In this document: one piece after another, positions 51,674-60,768 of the stretch | How the letters are laid out: each line of letters starts with the position of its first letter | Position numbering within the stretch: the stretch's first letter is position 1 | Origin: Granulicella aggregans | Lineage (GTDB): Bacteria > Acidobacteriota > Terriglobia > Terriglobales > Acidobacteriaceae | DNA: 64,000 nt | Assembly (NCBI RefSeq): GCF_014203275.1 | Contig: NZ_JACHIP010000002.1 | Span: 186,001 to 250,000, forward strand | Direction of reading: 5' to 3' | Notes under the pieces: generated by a model | Told to the model about the DNA's origin: nothing | The model's input: only the letters and a program-made list of their open reading frames with translations | The model's database searches: none | Translations under genes and position numbers: made by a program

Positions 51674-53428
51674 ATGCACGAGTTCAAGCTCTGGGCACCG
51701 CGCCCAAACAAGGTCTCCGTTCAGATCTGCAATCAGCTTCATCCCATGGAAGGCCCCGACGAACACGGCATGTGGCATGCCCTGGTGGAGACCTGCGGCC
51801 CTGGTGACGACTACGGCTTCGTCCTCGATGATGATCCCCAGGCATGGCCCGATCCCCGCAGCAAATGGCAGCCCAACGGTGTCCACGGACTATCGCGCAT
51901 CTACGACCAGAAGGCCTTCCACTGGCGCGACCAGTTCTGGCAGGGTCCGCCCCTGACGGGCGCCATCATCTACGAGATGCACATCGGCACCTTCACGAAA
52001 GATGGCACCTTCGACTCAGCCATCACCAAGCTGCATGAGCTGCAGGCACTGGGCGTGACCCACATTGAAGTAATGCCCGTTGCCGCCTACGCCGGCGACC
52101 GCGGCTGGGGCTACGATGGTGTCGCTCTCTTCGCCGTGACCGAAAACTACGGCGGCCCCGAAGCTCTCAAGCGCTTCGTCGATGCTTGCCATGACACAGG
52201 TCTCGCCGTGCTGCTTGATGTGGTCTATAACCACTTCGGTCCGGTGGGGAACTACACCGGCAAGTACGGACCTTACGTCACGAATCGCCACATCACGCCG
52301 TGGGGCGATGCCATTAACTTCGAAGAGGCGGGCAGCGACGAAGTCCGGCGCTTCTTCTGCGATAACGCCCTCATGTGGATGCGCGACTTCCACTTCGACG
52401 GCCTGCGCCTCGACGCGGTGCATGAATTCATGGACCGTTCGGCGCTGCACTTCATGGAGCAGTTGTCTGCTGAAGTCGACGTTGCCAGCGCCACATTAGG
52501 CCGTCGCCTCGTCCTGATCGCGGAGAGCGACCTGAACGATCCTCGCATCGTCACTCCACGTGAAGCTCGTGGCTACGGCATGGACGCGCAGTGGAGCGAC
52601 GACTTCCATCACGCGCTCTTCACCATCCTGCACTGCGACGAAGGCGGCAAGGGCTACTACGACGACTTCGGCTCGCTGGACAAACTCGTAAAGTCGCTCA
52701 AGGACATCTTTGTCTACGACGGCGTCTACTCGAAGTACCGCAAGCGCCGCCACGGCAGGCCTGTCATCGGCCTCTCGGCTCATCACTTCATCGGCTTCAT
52801 CCAGAATCATGATCAAGTCGGCAATCGCGCAACGGGCGACCGCCTCGAACACATCATCGGGCTCGACAAGGCCAAGGTCGCGGCGGGCATCGTCCTCACC
52901 TCTCCCTTCACGCCGATGATCTTTCAAGGCGAGGAGTTTGCCGCCTCCACACCCTTCCAATACTTCGCGGACCATGAAGATGAAGAGATGGCGAAGCTCG
53001 TCTCCGCCGGTCGCAAGAAAGAGTTTGCCGCCTTCGGCTGGGACGACGGTCTCATCCCCGATCCCGAAGACCGCGAGACGTTCCTACGTTCAAAGCTCAA
53101 CTGGGATGAGGTGCATCAGGACTACCACGCCGACATGCTCGACTGGTTTACGAAGCTCATCCACATCCGTCGCGCTTCGCCTTCGCTCAACGATGGCGAT
53201 ACCGCGCACACGCAGATCATCTTCGAGCCGGAGGATAAGTGGCTCGTCATGGAGCGCGGTCAGGTAAAGGTGCTCACGAATCTCGGTTCAAAGCCCGCAG
53301 AGTTTGACGTGCCAAGCGGCTATCGCCTGATCGCCCAGTCGAGGCCTGAGGTCACTATCGAAGGGGAGAAGGCAAAGCTACCGCCCAACACATTCGCCAT
53401 CCTTTCATCGGAAGAAGCACCGGAATAG
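51674..53428 (+). CDS. treZ: Malto-oligosyltrehalose trehalohydrolase TreZ
   Basis: A 584-residue GH13_10 enzyme that releases trehalose from maltooligosyl trehalose. An N-terminal CBM48-like beta domain (FKLWAPRPNKVSVQI) is followed by the barrel with IYEMHIGTFTKDGTFDSAI, VYNHFGP, catalytic Asp (about residue 246) in GLRLDAVHEF and Glu (about 283) in LIAESDLNDPR, and IQNHDQVGNRATGDRL with the transition-state Asp. Encoded 2 bases after treY, so expressed with it. TreY and TreZ together convert glucan into trehalose; TreX/GlgX, the debranching enzyme usually with them, is not in the window. Confidence 0.95.
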   Translation: MHEFKLWAPRPNKVSVQICNQLHPMEGPDEHGMWHALVETCGPGDDYGFVLDDDPQAWPDPRSKWQPNGVHGLSRIYDQKAFHWRDQFWQGPPLTGAIIYEMHIGTFTKDGTFDSAITKLHELQALGVTHIEVMPVAAYAGDRGWGYDGVALFAVTENYGGPEALKRFVDACHDTGLAVLLDVVYNHFGPVGNYTGKYGPYVTNRHITPWGDAINFEEAGSDEVRRFFCDNALMWMRDFHFDGLRLDAVHEFMDRSALHFMEQLSAEVDVASATLGRRLVLIAESDLNDPRIVTPREARGYGMDAQWSDDFHHALFTILHCDEGGKGYYDDFGSLDKLVKSLKDIFVYDGVYSKYRKRRHGRPVIGLSAHHFIGFIQNHDQVGNRATGDRLEHIIGLDKAKVAAGIVLTSPFTPMIFQGEEFAASTPFQYFADHEDEEMAKLVSAGRKKEFAAFGWDDGLIPDPEDRETFLRSKLNWDEVHQDYHADMLDWFTKLIHIRRASPSLNDGDTAHTQIIFEPEDKWLVMERGQVKVLTNLGSKPAEFDVPSGYRLIAQSRPEVTIEGEKAKLPPNTFAILSSEEAPE

Positions 53429-53455
53429 ATACGAAGGCGCTATACCCTTGATGCT

Positions 53456-54094
53456 ATGAAGAGATTTCCCCGCACATTGCCGACGGCAAAAGTCTTCGCG
53501 CTCGCTACACTCATCGTGGCGTCGTCTGTTGCTCCATCTTTCGCCGCAGCACCGCTGGCAAAGAGTGCGGGCGATGCACGGGGGAAAGAGATTATTCGCA
53601 CTTTGAACCTAAGCGTCCTGCCAAAGGAGTCCGGCTACCTCGGCCTCATTGGGAACTCTGCGATCAAGACGTCTGTCGATGGCAAACAGGTCGCAGTACA
53701 GAGTCAGGTTTACTACATGCTCACACGCGAGCGGCCCATCAACTATCTGCACTGGCTGGCTGGCGATGATACTCACATCCTGATCGAAGGCGGCCCGGTC
53801 GACTACTTCATCTTCCACCCCGATGGCCATACGGAGAAGGTCACACTCGGTCGCAACTACGCCGCTGGGGAACGCCCGCTGGTGGCCGTGCCCGGTGGAT
53901 GCTGGAAAGCGCTCCGGTTGCATGATGGTGCAAGCTACGCACTGATGGCGAACGTTCTCTCGCCGGAGTTCACACCGGACCGCGTAAAGATTGGCGCTGA
54001 TGAAGACTGGATCAGCAAGTACGCGGGATCTGCTACGTGGGCCACGCGCGAGACACTGCGGACCTTCATCGGCCCAAACTGGACGGGCAAATAG
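53456..54094 (+). CDS. DUF985 cupin with signal peptide
   Basis: A 212-residue protein with an N-terminal signal peptide (about residues 1-31, VFALATLIVASSVAPSFAAA). From about residue 58 it matches the DUF985 cupin family (YML079w-like): LPKESGYLGLIGNS, VYYMLTRERPINYLHWLAGDD, HILIEGGPVDYFIFHPDG, LVAVPGGCWKALRL and VLSPEFTPDRVKIGADEDW. The usual His/Glu residues of the cupin metal or ligand site are partly present (HWLAGDD, HILIEGG). DUF985 proteins are generally cytoplasmic; an exported member is unusual. Function of the family is unknown. It follows treZ by 27 bases but has an unrelated content. Confidence 0.75.
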   Translation: MKRFPRTLPTAKVFALATLIVASSVAPSFAAAPLAKSAGDARGKEIIRTLNLSVLPKESGYLGLIGNSAIKTSVDGKQVAVQSQVYYMLTRERPINYLHWLAGDDTHILIEGGPVDYFIFHPDGHTEKVTLGRNYAAGERPLVAVPGGCWKALRLHDGASYALMANVLSPEFTPDRVKIGADEDWISKYAGSATWATRETLRTFIGPNWTGK

Positions 54095-54344
54095 TGGCGG
54101 CCATCACTCGCCCGGCTTCGTCTCTACAGCAGACGGCTTCGCGGTCTTCCATGAAGGAGGATCAGCCGCAGAGGTCTTCTTGGCCTCGGCGTCTTCGGGG
54201 CTCGATATCCCGACCAGCCGCAACACTTTTCCGAAGCTTCTTATCACTGGATGCACGCTGTCCCTCGCTGCCTCAGGTTACTCTCTTTCACCGCAACCCA
54301 GGCACTCCACCTCGGCCAGCCCTGTACCTTTGAAAGGACCCCAT

Positions 54345-55550
54345 ATGACGACAACTTCGCCACATCCGATCCAATCGCTGCTTCTTTCCCGCGCTTTTAC
54401 TTCGCTGGTCATATTCCTGGCCCTTGCCACCACCGCCCTAGCGCAGGACGCTGCGAAGAAGCCAGAGCCCGATGTGATCGTTTTCAGCAACGGCGACCAG
54501 CTTACCGGCACGGTCGAGCGCGGCGCCGGCGACTCGGTCGTCTTCAAAAGCGACATGGCTGGTGAGATCACTGTCCCCTTCTCTAAGATCAAAGAACTCC
54601 GCGCCCACGGGCAGTTCGCCCTGCTGCGCAAGGACACCAAGACACCGACGACCAACGTTCAGGAAGGTACCGTTGGCTACGCCGACAGCAAGGTGACCCT
54701 TAGCAGCTCCGCAGGTACGCTCGAAAGCGTTGAGCCGAAGAACGTCGACTTCATCATCGACCAGCCCACATACGACAAGCAGGTACTCGGCCACGTTCCG
54801 TTATGGGGCGGATGGCACGGCAACGTCACCGGTGGCGCAACCTTCGTGCGCTCCACGCAGAACGGCTCTACATTTACCGCAAGCGCAGCGCTGATTCGCG
54901 CTATCCCGCTCGTCACGTATCTTCCTCCAAAGAGCAAGAGCATCCTCAACTTCACCGAGACCTATGGCAAGCTGACCCAGCCGGTCTTTCCTCAGCCTGA
55001 TCCCGCTCACCCGCTTCCCGACACCGTCATCAAGACCAACATCTTCGCCGCCGGCTTCGAACAGGACCAATACTTCTCACCCCGCTTCTACGGCCTCGGC
55101 CACGTCAACTTCAACCACGACTACTCGCAAGGCCTCGATCTGCAGCAGGTCTACGGTGGCGGTATTGGATGGACGGTGTTCCAGCAGCCGAAGCAGGAAC
55201 TCGACCTGAAGGCCGATGTTCATTACGAGAAGCAGCACTTTGCGCAACCCGCCGACCCGACGACAACCCCAGCGACGCCGGACCAGAATTTGATCGGCTC
55301 GACCATCTCGGAGCTCTACCACCGCAACCTGCCCAAGGGCATTGTCTTCAACGAGAGCGCCGACGCACTTCCGGCCTTCAACAACTCAAACGCGTACTCG
55401 GCCGACGCGACCGCCGGCATCGTTCTTCCCGTCTACAAGCGCCTGGGAGCAAACTTCACCACGACCGACAACTTCCTCAACAATCCCGCTCCGGGATTCA
55501 AAAAGAACAGCTTCCAGTTCGTCCTGGGTGTGACATACACCCTGCCGTAA
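54345..55550 (+). CDS. DUF481 outer membrane protein
   Basis: Start at ATG 54345 with GAAAGGA upstream (54332-54338); the frame is open from 53991 but overlaps the cupin gene. The product of 401 residues has a signal peptide ending near ALAQDAAKK, a short beta-rich domain with VIVFSNGDQLTGTVERGAGDSVVFKSDMAGEITVPFSKIKEL (read in pieces: FSNGDQLTGTVERG, FKSDMAGEITVP), then a DUF481 beta-barrel (residues about 150-401: LWGGWHGNVTGGATFVRSTQNG shortened, FVLGVTYTLP at the end). The DUF481/YdiY family is linked to salt stress in E. coli. The final residues end in an aromatic-poor strand. A strong terminator follows. Confidence 0.8.
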   Translation: MTTTSPHPIQSLLLSRAFTSLVIFLALATTALAQDAAKKPEPDVIVFSNGDQLTGTVERGAGDSVVFKSDMAGEITVPFSKIKELRAHGQFALLRKDTKTPTTNVQEGTVGYADSKVTLSSSAGTLESVEPKNVDFIIDQPTYDKQVLGHVPLWGGWHGNVTGGATFVRSTQNGSTFTASAALIRAIPLVTYLPPKSKSILNFTETYGKLTQPVFPQPDPAHPLPDTVIKTNIFAAGFEQDQYFSPRFYGLGHVNFNHDYSQGLDLQQVYGGGIGWTVFQQPKQELDLKADVHYEKQHFAQPADPTTTPATPDQNLIGSTISELYHRNLPKGIVFNESADALPAFNNSNAYSADATAGIVLPVYKRLGANFTTTDNFLNNPAPGFKKNSFQFVLGVTYTLP

Positions 55551-55564
55551 GCGCACAGAACAGG

Positions 55565-55601
55565 AAAGGCGGCTCAGAGTGCTGCTCTGAGCCGCCTTTT
55601 T
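55565..55601 (+). terminator. Rho-independent terminator after DUF481 gene
   Basis: Perfect 15-base stem AAAGGCGGCTCAGAG (55565-55579) and CTCTGAGCCGCCTTT (55585-55599), five-base loop, followed by further T. It lies between the ends of the DUF481 gene and the convergent cytochrome c gene and could serve both strands. Confidence 0.9.
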
Positions 55602-55618
55602 CGTTTAGAAGCCTCTAA

Positions 55619-56164
55619 CTATTTCGATCCTTTCAAAATCCCGATCACCGGGTCCGGCAGTTGCTGCCCGGCGCTCTTCAGCAGCAGGCTCACCTGCCAT
55701 ATCTGCGTCTCGGAGAGCTGACTTGCGTAAGCCGGCATGCCGCTGTGGGGAACGCCATCAGCGATCTTCGCGTAGATCAAGCCCGGCTCTTGTCCGCTGA
55801 CACCGACCGCGCCGCCGTGGCGCTTCCATAACTGCCGTGCAGCAGGGCTCGTGGATCTTGCAGGAGCAGCATCATGACCCGGCGTGCCATGACAGCTCGC
55901 GCAGCGCAGTTTGTAGATGTGTGCGCCCGCCTCGAAGACATCTTCACTGGTGCCGAACGGCGCCGTTCTGATCGCGACATCGGTATGCGCAGTCGGAGGG
56001 AGAGCCGCGGGCGCGGCGGCCCTTTCAAACGGGATCGGCTTCTCCGGCACGCGCGCCGGGGCCATGCCGAACTTGAAATACGCGAACGCCCCGGCAGCAG
56101 TGACCACCAGCCCCAGCAGAAATCCCCAGCCAAAGCCGCCGGAACTGCCTTTTTTGCGTGCCAT
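55619..56164 (-). CDS. Membrane-anchored monohaem cytochrome c
   Basis: A 181-residue protein with an N-terminal basic stretch and one transmembrane helix or uncleaved signal (about residues 12-33, GWGFLLGLVVTAAGAFAYFKF). A Pro/Ala linker leads to a small class I cytochrome c domain with haem motif CASCHG (Cys88, Cys91, His92) and distal ligand Met143 in HSGMPAYASQL. It sits in the periplasm tethered to the inner membrane and carries electrons; partners are not encoded nearby. The C-terminal segment QIWQVSLLLKSAGQQLPDPV is the typical final helix. Confidence 0.9.
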   Translation of the reverse strand: MARKKGSSGGFGWGFLLGLVVTAAGAFAYFKFGMAPARVPEKPIPFERAAAPAALPPTAHTDVAIRTAPFGTSEDVFEAGAHIYKLRCASCHGTPGHDAAPARSTSPAARQLWKRHGGAVGVSGQEPGLIYAKIADGVPHSGMPAYASQLSETQIWQVSLLLKSAGQQLPDPVIGILKGSK

Positions 56165-56321
56165 TCGATTACCGCCCTTCCGCCATGGGATGTTCTAATG
56201 AAGTTGTGCGTTCAGGCCCACTGGAGATCTGTCTCCGGAGTGTGGCACTCGCTCAAACGTATCAAAAGAAGCTGGCTATAAAATGCCGCTTTAAAACGAA
56301 GGTCTTTGCAGGGGTACATTC

Positions 56322-57062
56322 TTGATGTTTGTTTTCGGAAGCAGAACGAAGTGGTTTGCCGCAGTGTTAGCCGTCGCGGCCATGGCAACAGGAAGCATCA
56401 CGACACAGGCACAGTCCAAACGGCAGCGGCGCGAGACCAACGTGAACCGGCAGGCGCGCGTCAACCGCACCATCAAGGACACCTACACCCACCGCTATGA
56501 AGTAGCCGGCGGCGGTGGCTTCCTTCGGTTTCGCTCCGGCGAATACCTGAAGCGCAACAATGAAGTCACCTGGGCGACCAGCGGAACCTACTTCCTGAAC
56601 CCGAAGCTCGGCATCACCGCCGACGTGCGCGGCTCCTACGGCAACGCCAACATCCCCAACGCCTTCGCGCTCAACGGCCAGTTCCGTCCGCTCATCAACG
56701 AGTACATGTTCTCGGGCGGTCCCACCTATCGCCTCTACATGCGAGAGAAGTACGCCGTCAGCGCCGTCGTCACCGGCGGCCTCGCCATCGGCAACTTCAG
56801 CGGCGGCAACAAGGGCACGGCCTCGGAGACGGTGGGTATGTGGAAGTCCACCAACCGGCCCGTCATCACCGCAGGCGTGAACTTCGATTACAACTTCTAT
56901 CCCAACCTGGCCTTCCGCTTCACGCCAACCTTTGCCGGAACGACCTTCGTCGGGACGACAGCGATTGGCCCGCTCGCCACCGGCGGACACGATATTGGAA
57001 CCTTCCAGACCAACATTGGGTTCAACGTGGGCGTTGTCTACAGGTTTGGCCGGCTCAAGTAA
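56322..57062 (+). CDS. Outer-membrane beta-barrel protein (OmpA-like fold)
   Basis: A 246-residue protein from TTG at 56322 or ATG at 56325. A signal peptide (about residues 10-31, WFAAVLAVAAMATGSITTQAQ) is followed by a basic stretch and then eight or so amphipathic strands (YEVAGGGGFLRFR, VTWATSGTYFLNPKLGITADVRGSYG, FMFSGGPTYRL-like, YNFYPNLAFRFTPTF, GFNVGVVYRFGRLK). The C-terminal strand ending in Phe-Gly-Arg-Leu-Lys and alternating aromatic/Gly residues are those of small 8-stranded porins. Ligand and role unknown. The cytochrome c gene upstream is divergent. Confidence 0.65.
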   Translation: MMFVFGSRTKWFAAVLAVAAMATGSITTQAQSKRQRRETNVNRQARVNRTIKDTYTHRYEVAGGGGFLRFRSGEYLKRNNEVTWATSGTYFLNPKLGITADVRGSYGNANIPNAFALNGQFRPLINEYMFSGGPTYRLYMREKYAVSAVVTGGLAIGNFSGGNKGTASETVGMWKSTNRPVITAGVNFDYNFYPNLAFRFTPTFAGTTFVGTTAIGPLATGGHDIGTFQTNIGFNVGVVYRFGRLK

Positions 57063-57099
57063 GCAGTTGGGAGCATAATAAGGCGCAGCGAGGTGCAGC

Positions 57100-57636
57100 A
57101 TGGCCGCAGCCAGCACAACCGCAGTCTCTAGTCTCATCTCGATCGAGCAATACCTCAACACCGATTACCGGCCCGATGTCGATTACGTTGACGGATACAT
57201 CGAGGAGCGGAACTTGGGCGAATTCGACCATGGCGACCTGCAACTGGAGATAGGAACCCTCCTGCGCATCCGGCAGAAGGAATGGGCGATCCGCGTGGTC
57301 ACCGAGACCCGGATGCGCGTCTCTCCAACTCGCGTCCGCATACCCGATGTGTGCGTTATTGAAGCTGGCCGCAAGCGCGAACCCGTCATCCTTCATCCGC
57401 CTTTGCTCTGCATCGAAGTGCTCTCGCCACGAGATAGTTTGAAGGCCATGCGGAAGCGTTCGCAGGATTACCTCGACATGGGCGTCCCACAAATCTGGAT
57501 CTTCGATCCGTCGACCCGCACGGCCCATATCTGCACGTCCAGCAGGATGACTGGGCACACGGATGGGATTCTGAAGTTGCCGGGCACGCAGGTCGAGTTG
57601 TCTGTCACCGAGGTCTTTGCCACGCTCGATGCCTAA
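57100..57636 (+). CDS. Uma2-family putative endonuclease
   Basis: A 178-residue Uma2 (DUF820) protein of the PD-(D/E)XK nuclease superfamily. Family text: SIEQYLNTDYRPDVDYVDGYIEERN near residues 15-41, RVRIPDVCVIE near 70-80 with the active-site Asp, and LCIEVLSPRDS near 105-115 with Glu and Val-Leu-Ser. The final part YLDMGVPQIWIFDPSTRTAHIC is also typical. The biological role of Uma2 proteins is unclear; they are abundant in Cyanobacteria, Acidobacteriota and Chloroflexota. Located 17 bases upstream of the fumarase gene. Confidence 0.85.
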   Translation: MAAASTTAVSSLISIEQYLNTDYRPDVDYVDGYIEERNLGEFDHGDLQLEIGTLLRIRQKEWAIRVVTETRMRVSPTRVRIPDVCVIEAGRKREPVILHPPLLCIEVLSPRDSLKAMRKRSQDYLDMGVPQIWIFDPSTRTAHICTSSRMTGHTDGILKLPGTQVELSVTEVFATLDA

Positions 57637-57653
57637 GCAGTAACCTCATCTCC

Positions 57654-59207
57654 ATGGCACTCATCAAGCAGGACGACTTCATCCAGAGCGTCGCGGACGC
57701 GCTCCAGTACATCAGCTTCTACCACCCCGTCGACTACATCGCGAACCTCGCACGCGCCTATGAGCTAGAACAGTCGCACGCAGCGAAGGACGCCATCGCG
57801 CAGATCCTCATCAACTCCCGCATGTGCTTCGAGGGCCACCGGCCCATCTGCCAGGACACCGGCATCGTCACTGCATTCGTCAAGGTCGGCATGACCGTCC
57901 AGTGGGAGCCTTCGTCCAAGCACGGGATGATGACCATGCAGCAGATGGTCGACGCGGGCGTCCGTCAGGCGTGGAAAGACCCCGACAACACGCTGCGTCC
58001 CAGCCTGCTCGCCGATCCCGCTTTCACCCGCAAGAACACCGGCGACAACACCCCCGCGATGGTCGTTGTCGAACTCATCGAAGGCGACGCGGTGGACGTG
58101 ACGGTCGCAGCCAAGGGCGGCGGCTCTGAAGCCAAGTCCCGCTTCGCCATGCTCAACCCCTCGGACTCGGTCGTGGATTGGGTGCTCAAAACGCTCCCCG
58201 GAATGGGTGCGGGCTGGTGCCCTCCGGGAATGCTGGGCATCGGCATCGGAGGCACGGCGGAGAAGGCGATGGTCATGGCGAAGGAGTCGCTGATGGATCC
58301 CATCGACATGCAGGAGCTAGTCGCACGCGGCCCTAAGAACAAGATCGAAGCTCTTCGCATCGAGTTGTACGAAAAGGTGAACGCTCTTGGCATCGGAGCG
58401 CAGGGGCTCGGCGGCCTCACCACCGTGCTCGATGTCAAGATCATGGACTACCCCACCCACGCGGCGAACCTTCCCGTGGCGATGATTCCAAACTGCGCCG
58501 CAACCCGACACCTCCATATTCGGCTCGATGGCTCAGGTCCGGTGATGGCCGATCCGCCGCCGCTCGAAGCATGGCCGAAGCTGGTCTACGACGTCCACAC
58601 CGCGCGACGCGTGAACCTGGATACAGTCACGCATGACGACGTGAAGACATGGAAGCCCGGAGAGGTCGTCCTGCTCTCTGGAAAGCTGCTGACTGGCCGC
58701 GACGCGGCCCACAAACGCATGACCGACATGCTGAACCGCGGCGAAAAGCTGCCCGTCGACTTCAAGGGCCGCTTCATCTACTACGTCGGCCCGGTCGATG
58801 CCGTCCGCGACGAGGCCGTCGGCCCAGCCGGCCCTACCACCGCGACCCGCATGGACAAGTTCACCCGGCAGATGCTCGAAGCCACTGGTCTCCTCGGCAT
58901 GATTGGTAAGGCTGAGCGCGGGCCTGAAGCAATCGCAGCGATCAAGGACTACGAAGCCGTCTACCTGATGGCCGTTGGCGGAGCGGCTTACCTGGTCTCG
59001 AAGGCGATCAAGCACTCGCGCGTTCTGGCCTTCGAAGACCTGGGCATGGAAGCTATCTATGAGTTTGAGGTGGTCGATATGCCGGTGACCGTCGCCGTCG
59101 ACTCCAAAGGCACCAGCGTCCACAACACCGGGCCAGCGGAGTGGAAGGCACGAATTGCCGCAAACCACACCAGCGATCTGGGTGGTGTCGCTATACTCGG
59201 TCAGTAA
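57654..59207 (+). CDS. Class I fumarate hydratase
   Basis: A 517-residue 4Fe-4S fumarase that combines alpha and beta domains in one chain, catalysing fumarate to malate hydration in the citric acid cycle (or tartrate-type dehydration). Cluster ligands are Cys66 in RPICQDTG, Cys189 in GAGWCPPGMLGIGIGG and Cys281 in IPNCAATRH. The C-terminal beta-domain begins near 300 and includes LLTGRDAAHKRM, GPAGPTTATRMDKFT and VGGAAYLVSKAIKHS. The enzyme is oxygen-sensitive in other organisms. No other citric acid cycle gene is adjacent. Confidence 0.92.
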   Translation: MALIKQDDFIQSVADALQYISFYHPVDYIANLARAYELEQSHAAKDAIAQILINSRMCFEGHRPICQDTGIVTAFVKVGMTVQWEPSSKHGMMTMQQMVDAGVRQAWKDPDNTLRPSLLADPAFTRKNTGDNTPAMVVVELIEGDAVDVTVAAKGGGSEAKSRFAMLNPSDSVVDWVLKTLPGMGAGWCPPGMLGIGIGGTAEKAMVMAKESLMDPIDMQELVARGPKNKIEALRIELYEKVNALGIGAQGLGGLTTVLDVKIMDYPTHAANLPVAMIPNCAATRHLHIRLDGSGPVMADPPPLEAWPKLVYDVHTARRVNLDTVTHDDVKTWKPGEVVLLSGKLLTGRDAAHKRMTDMLNRGEKLPVDFKGRFIYYVGPVDAVRDEAVGPAGPTTATRMDKFTRQMLEATGLLGMIGKAERGPEAIAAIKDYEAVYLMAVGGAAYLVSKAIKHSRVLAFEDLGMEAIYEFEVVDMPVTVAVDSKGTSVHNTGPAEWKARIAANHTSDLGGVAILGQ

Positions 59208-59228
59208 TCGGCAATTCCAAGGCAGACT

Positions 59229-59576
59229 ATGACCAGGGACCAATGCGTTCAGATAGCGGCCCGCGCTTTAGCCATCTATCTCTTTGTGTGGGCGGTAAGT
59301 GACGTACTTTCGCTCCCCCACATGATCGTCTCGATCCGCCACTACATGTATGAACTGAAGTTGGAAGGCAACGATATTGGCAAGAGCGTGGCAACTGGTC
59401 ACTACCTTCGTCTCGAACTCACCTATCTTGGCGAGTACGTCCTGCGGACCGTATTGTGGCTGGCTGCAGCGAGATGGCTCTATTCCTGCGGACCCTGGCT
59501 CCAGTCGTTCTTCAACGATGCCTCACCGGGAATAGACTCATCCGGTTCGACTGAGGCCTCTTCGCAGAGCGCCTAG
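59229..59576 (+). CDS. Small hypothetical membrane protein
   Basis: A 115-residue product with two hydrophobic stretches, at about residues 8-25 (ARALAIYLFVWAVSDVLSL) and 63-80 (LGEYVLRTVLWLAAARWLY). Between them lies a charged loop (MYELKLEGNDIGKSVATGH). No family was recognised. It lies 22 bases after fum and in the same direction; it may be cotranscribed. The C-terminus overlaps the tail of a small opposing gene by 4 bases. Confidence 0.55.
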   Translation: MTRDQCVQIAARALAIYLFVWAVSDVLSLPHMIVSIRHYMYELKLEGNDIGKSVATGHYLRLELTYLGEYVLRTVLWLAAARWLYSCGPWLQSFFNDASPGIDSSGSTEASSQSA

Positions 59577-59746
59577 AATCCGCGGCGGCGCGGACGGACG
59601 GGGGTAAGTTGAACGACTTCGGGCTGGTCCAGGTTCGTCGAGCTACGGCGAATCATCCGTACTAACGACTCAAGCACGGGGATGAGAATAGCGACGCCAA
59701 CGATGCAGCTTACCGACACGACAAAGGAGTGCAAGGGTTCAGACAT
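59573..59746 (-). CDS. Small single-pass membrane protein
   Basis: ATG at 59746 with GGAGA upstream gives 57 residues. One transmembrane helix (about residues 8-25, SFVVSVSCIVGVAILIPVL) is followed by a basic tail (RMIRRSSTN... RPRRRGF). No family is recognised. It lies 85 bases downstream of pgsA on the same strand and may be cotranscribed with it. Its small size and the overlap with the opposing gene lower confidence. Confidence 0.5.
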   Translation of the reverse strand: MSEPLHSFVVSVSCIVGVAILIPVLESLVRMIRRSSTNLDQPEVVQLTPVRPRRRGF

Positions 59747-59830
59747 AAGAGTTCTCCGATTCGCTTTCATTGTGGCCGGAGGATGCGAACCGTTTCACTC
59801 CACGCTCGAGAATCCGCCTGAAGTTGAAAG

Positions 59831-60550
59831 TCAGCTGATGTGCGAGGTCCGTTCCGGACCCGAGGGCACCACCGGCGCCGCAGGCTTGGCCTTGCGCGAG
59901 AGCACGAAGCTCTTCTGAGCACGGCGGTCGTCCGAAGCGTGGTCGATCTTCTTCCAGAAGCCTACAAAGTAGTCCACCGCCGAGATGATCGAGACGATGC
60001 ACATCCAGTAGATCGCCGTGAGCGCGATGAAGCGTACGCCGACGACATATCCGCCATGGAAGTTCGGGAACCAGAGCCAGTAGTCCCAGCGGTGCGCCAG
60101 GATGGAGGCAACGACCGAGACGATCTGGATGACCGTCTTCAGTTTTCCAATCTCTGACGCCTCAATTGTGAAGCCTTCTGCGGCCGCGATCGATCGCAGC
60201 CCGGAGACGAGAAACTCGCGACCGATCACCAGCACCGCGATCCACGGCGGCACCAGTCCGGGTGTGTAGGCGACCAGGATGATAAATGCGGTCGAGACCA
60301 TCAGCTTGTCTGCCAGCGGGTCCAGCAGAATGCCCATGGTTGTGATTTGCTTGCGCTTACGGGCGAGGTAACCGTCCAGGCCGTCCGTGATGCTGGCCAG
60401 GATGAAGACGATCGACGCAATCAGTTCCTGCTCCCCGCCGAGCAGGCCGGAGTGCCCGTGCCCCTGGAACGGGAAGCCGCGCGACAGAATCCAGATCAGC
60501 AGAGGAACGCTGGCGACCCGGCTCATCGTGATGGAGTTGGGGAGGTTCAT
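59831..60550 (-). CDS. pgsA: CDP-diacylglycerol-glycerol-3-phosphate 3-phosphatidyltransferase
   Basis: A 239-residue integral membrane enzyme that makes phosphatidylglycerol phosphate. The CDP-alcohol phosphotransferase signature D-x2-D-G-x2-A-R-x8-G-x3-D-x3-D is perfect: Asp56, Asp59, Gly60, Ala63, Arg64, Gly73, Asp77, Asp81 (ITDGLDGYLARKRKQITTMG, then ILLDPLADKL). Start MNLPNSITMSRVASVP is typical of PgsA. About six membrane segments follow the usual pattern. The C-terminal 40 residues are an extra hydrophilic tail (DHASDDRRAQKSFVLSRKAKP). Confidence 0.93.
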   Translation of the reverse strand: MNLPNSITMSRVASVPLLIWILSRGFPFQGHGHSGLLGGEQELIASIVFILASITDGLDGYLARKRKQITTMGILLDPLADKLMVSTAFIILVAYTPGLVPPWIAVLVIGREFLVSGLRSIAAAEGFTIEASEIGKLKTVIQIVSVVASILAHRWDYWLWFPNFHGGYVVGVRFIALTAIYWMCIVSIISAVDYFVGFWKKIDHASDDRRAQKSFVLSRKAKPAAPVVPSGPERTSHIS

Positions 60551-60768
60551 GGCGTCATCAGAGTCCGGCCCCGCCTTCGCTTTTCCCGAAGTAAATGACC
60601 GGGAAGCGCGGAGGCAGATAAGAGCATTCTGTCACATCGCGGCGCGGGACGTTCGATTTCCTCCGCACGGCACGATCTGTACCGGGAATCGGGCGTCACT
60701 CTGCGTGATACCGTGGTGCTGATCGCATTCGCCCTGCCTCGCAGGAGCGCCTGAAAGGTACGATCTCC

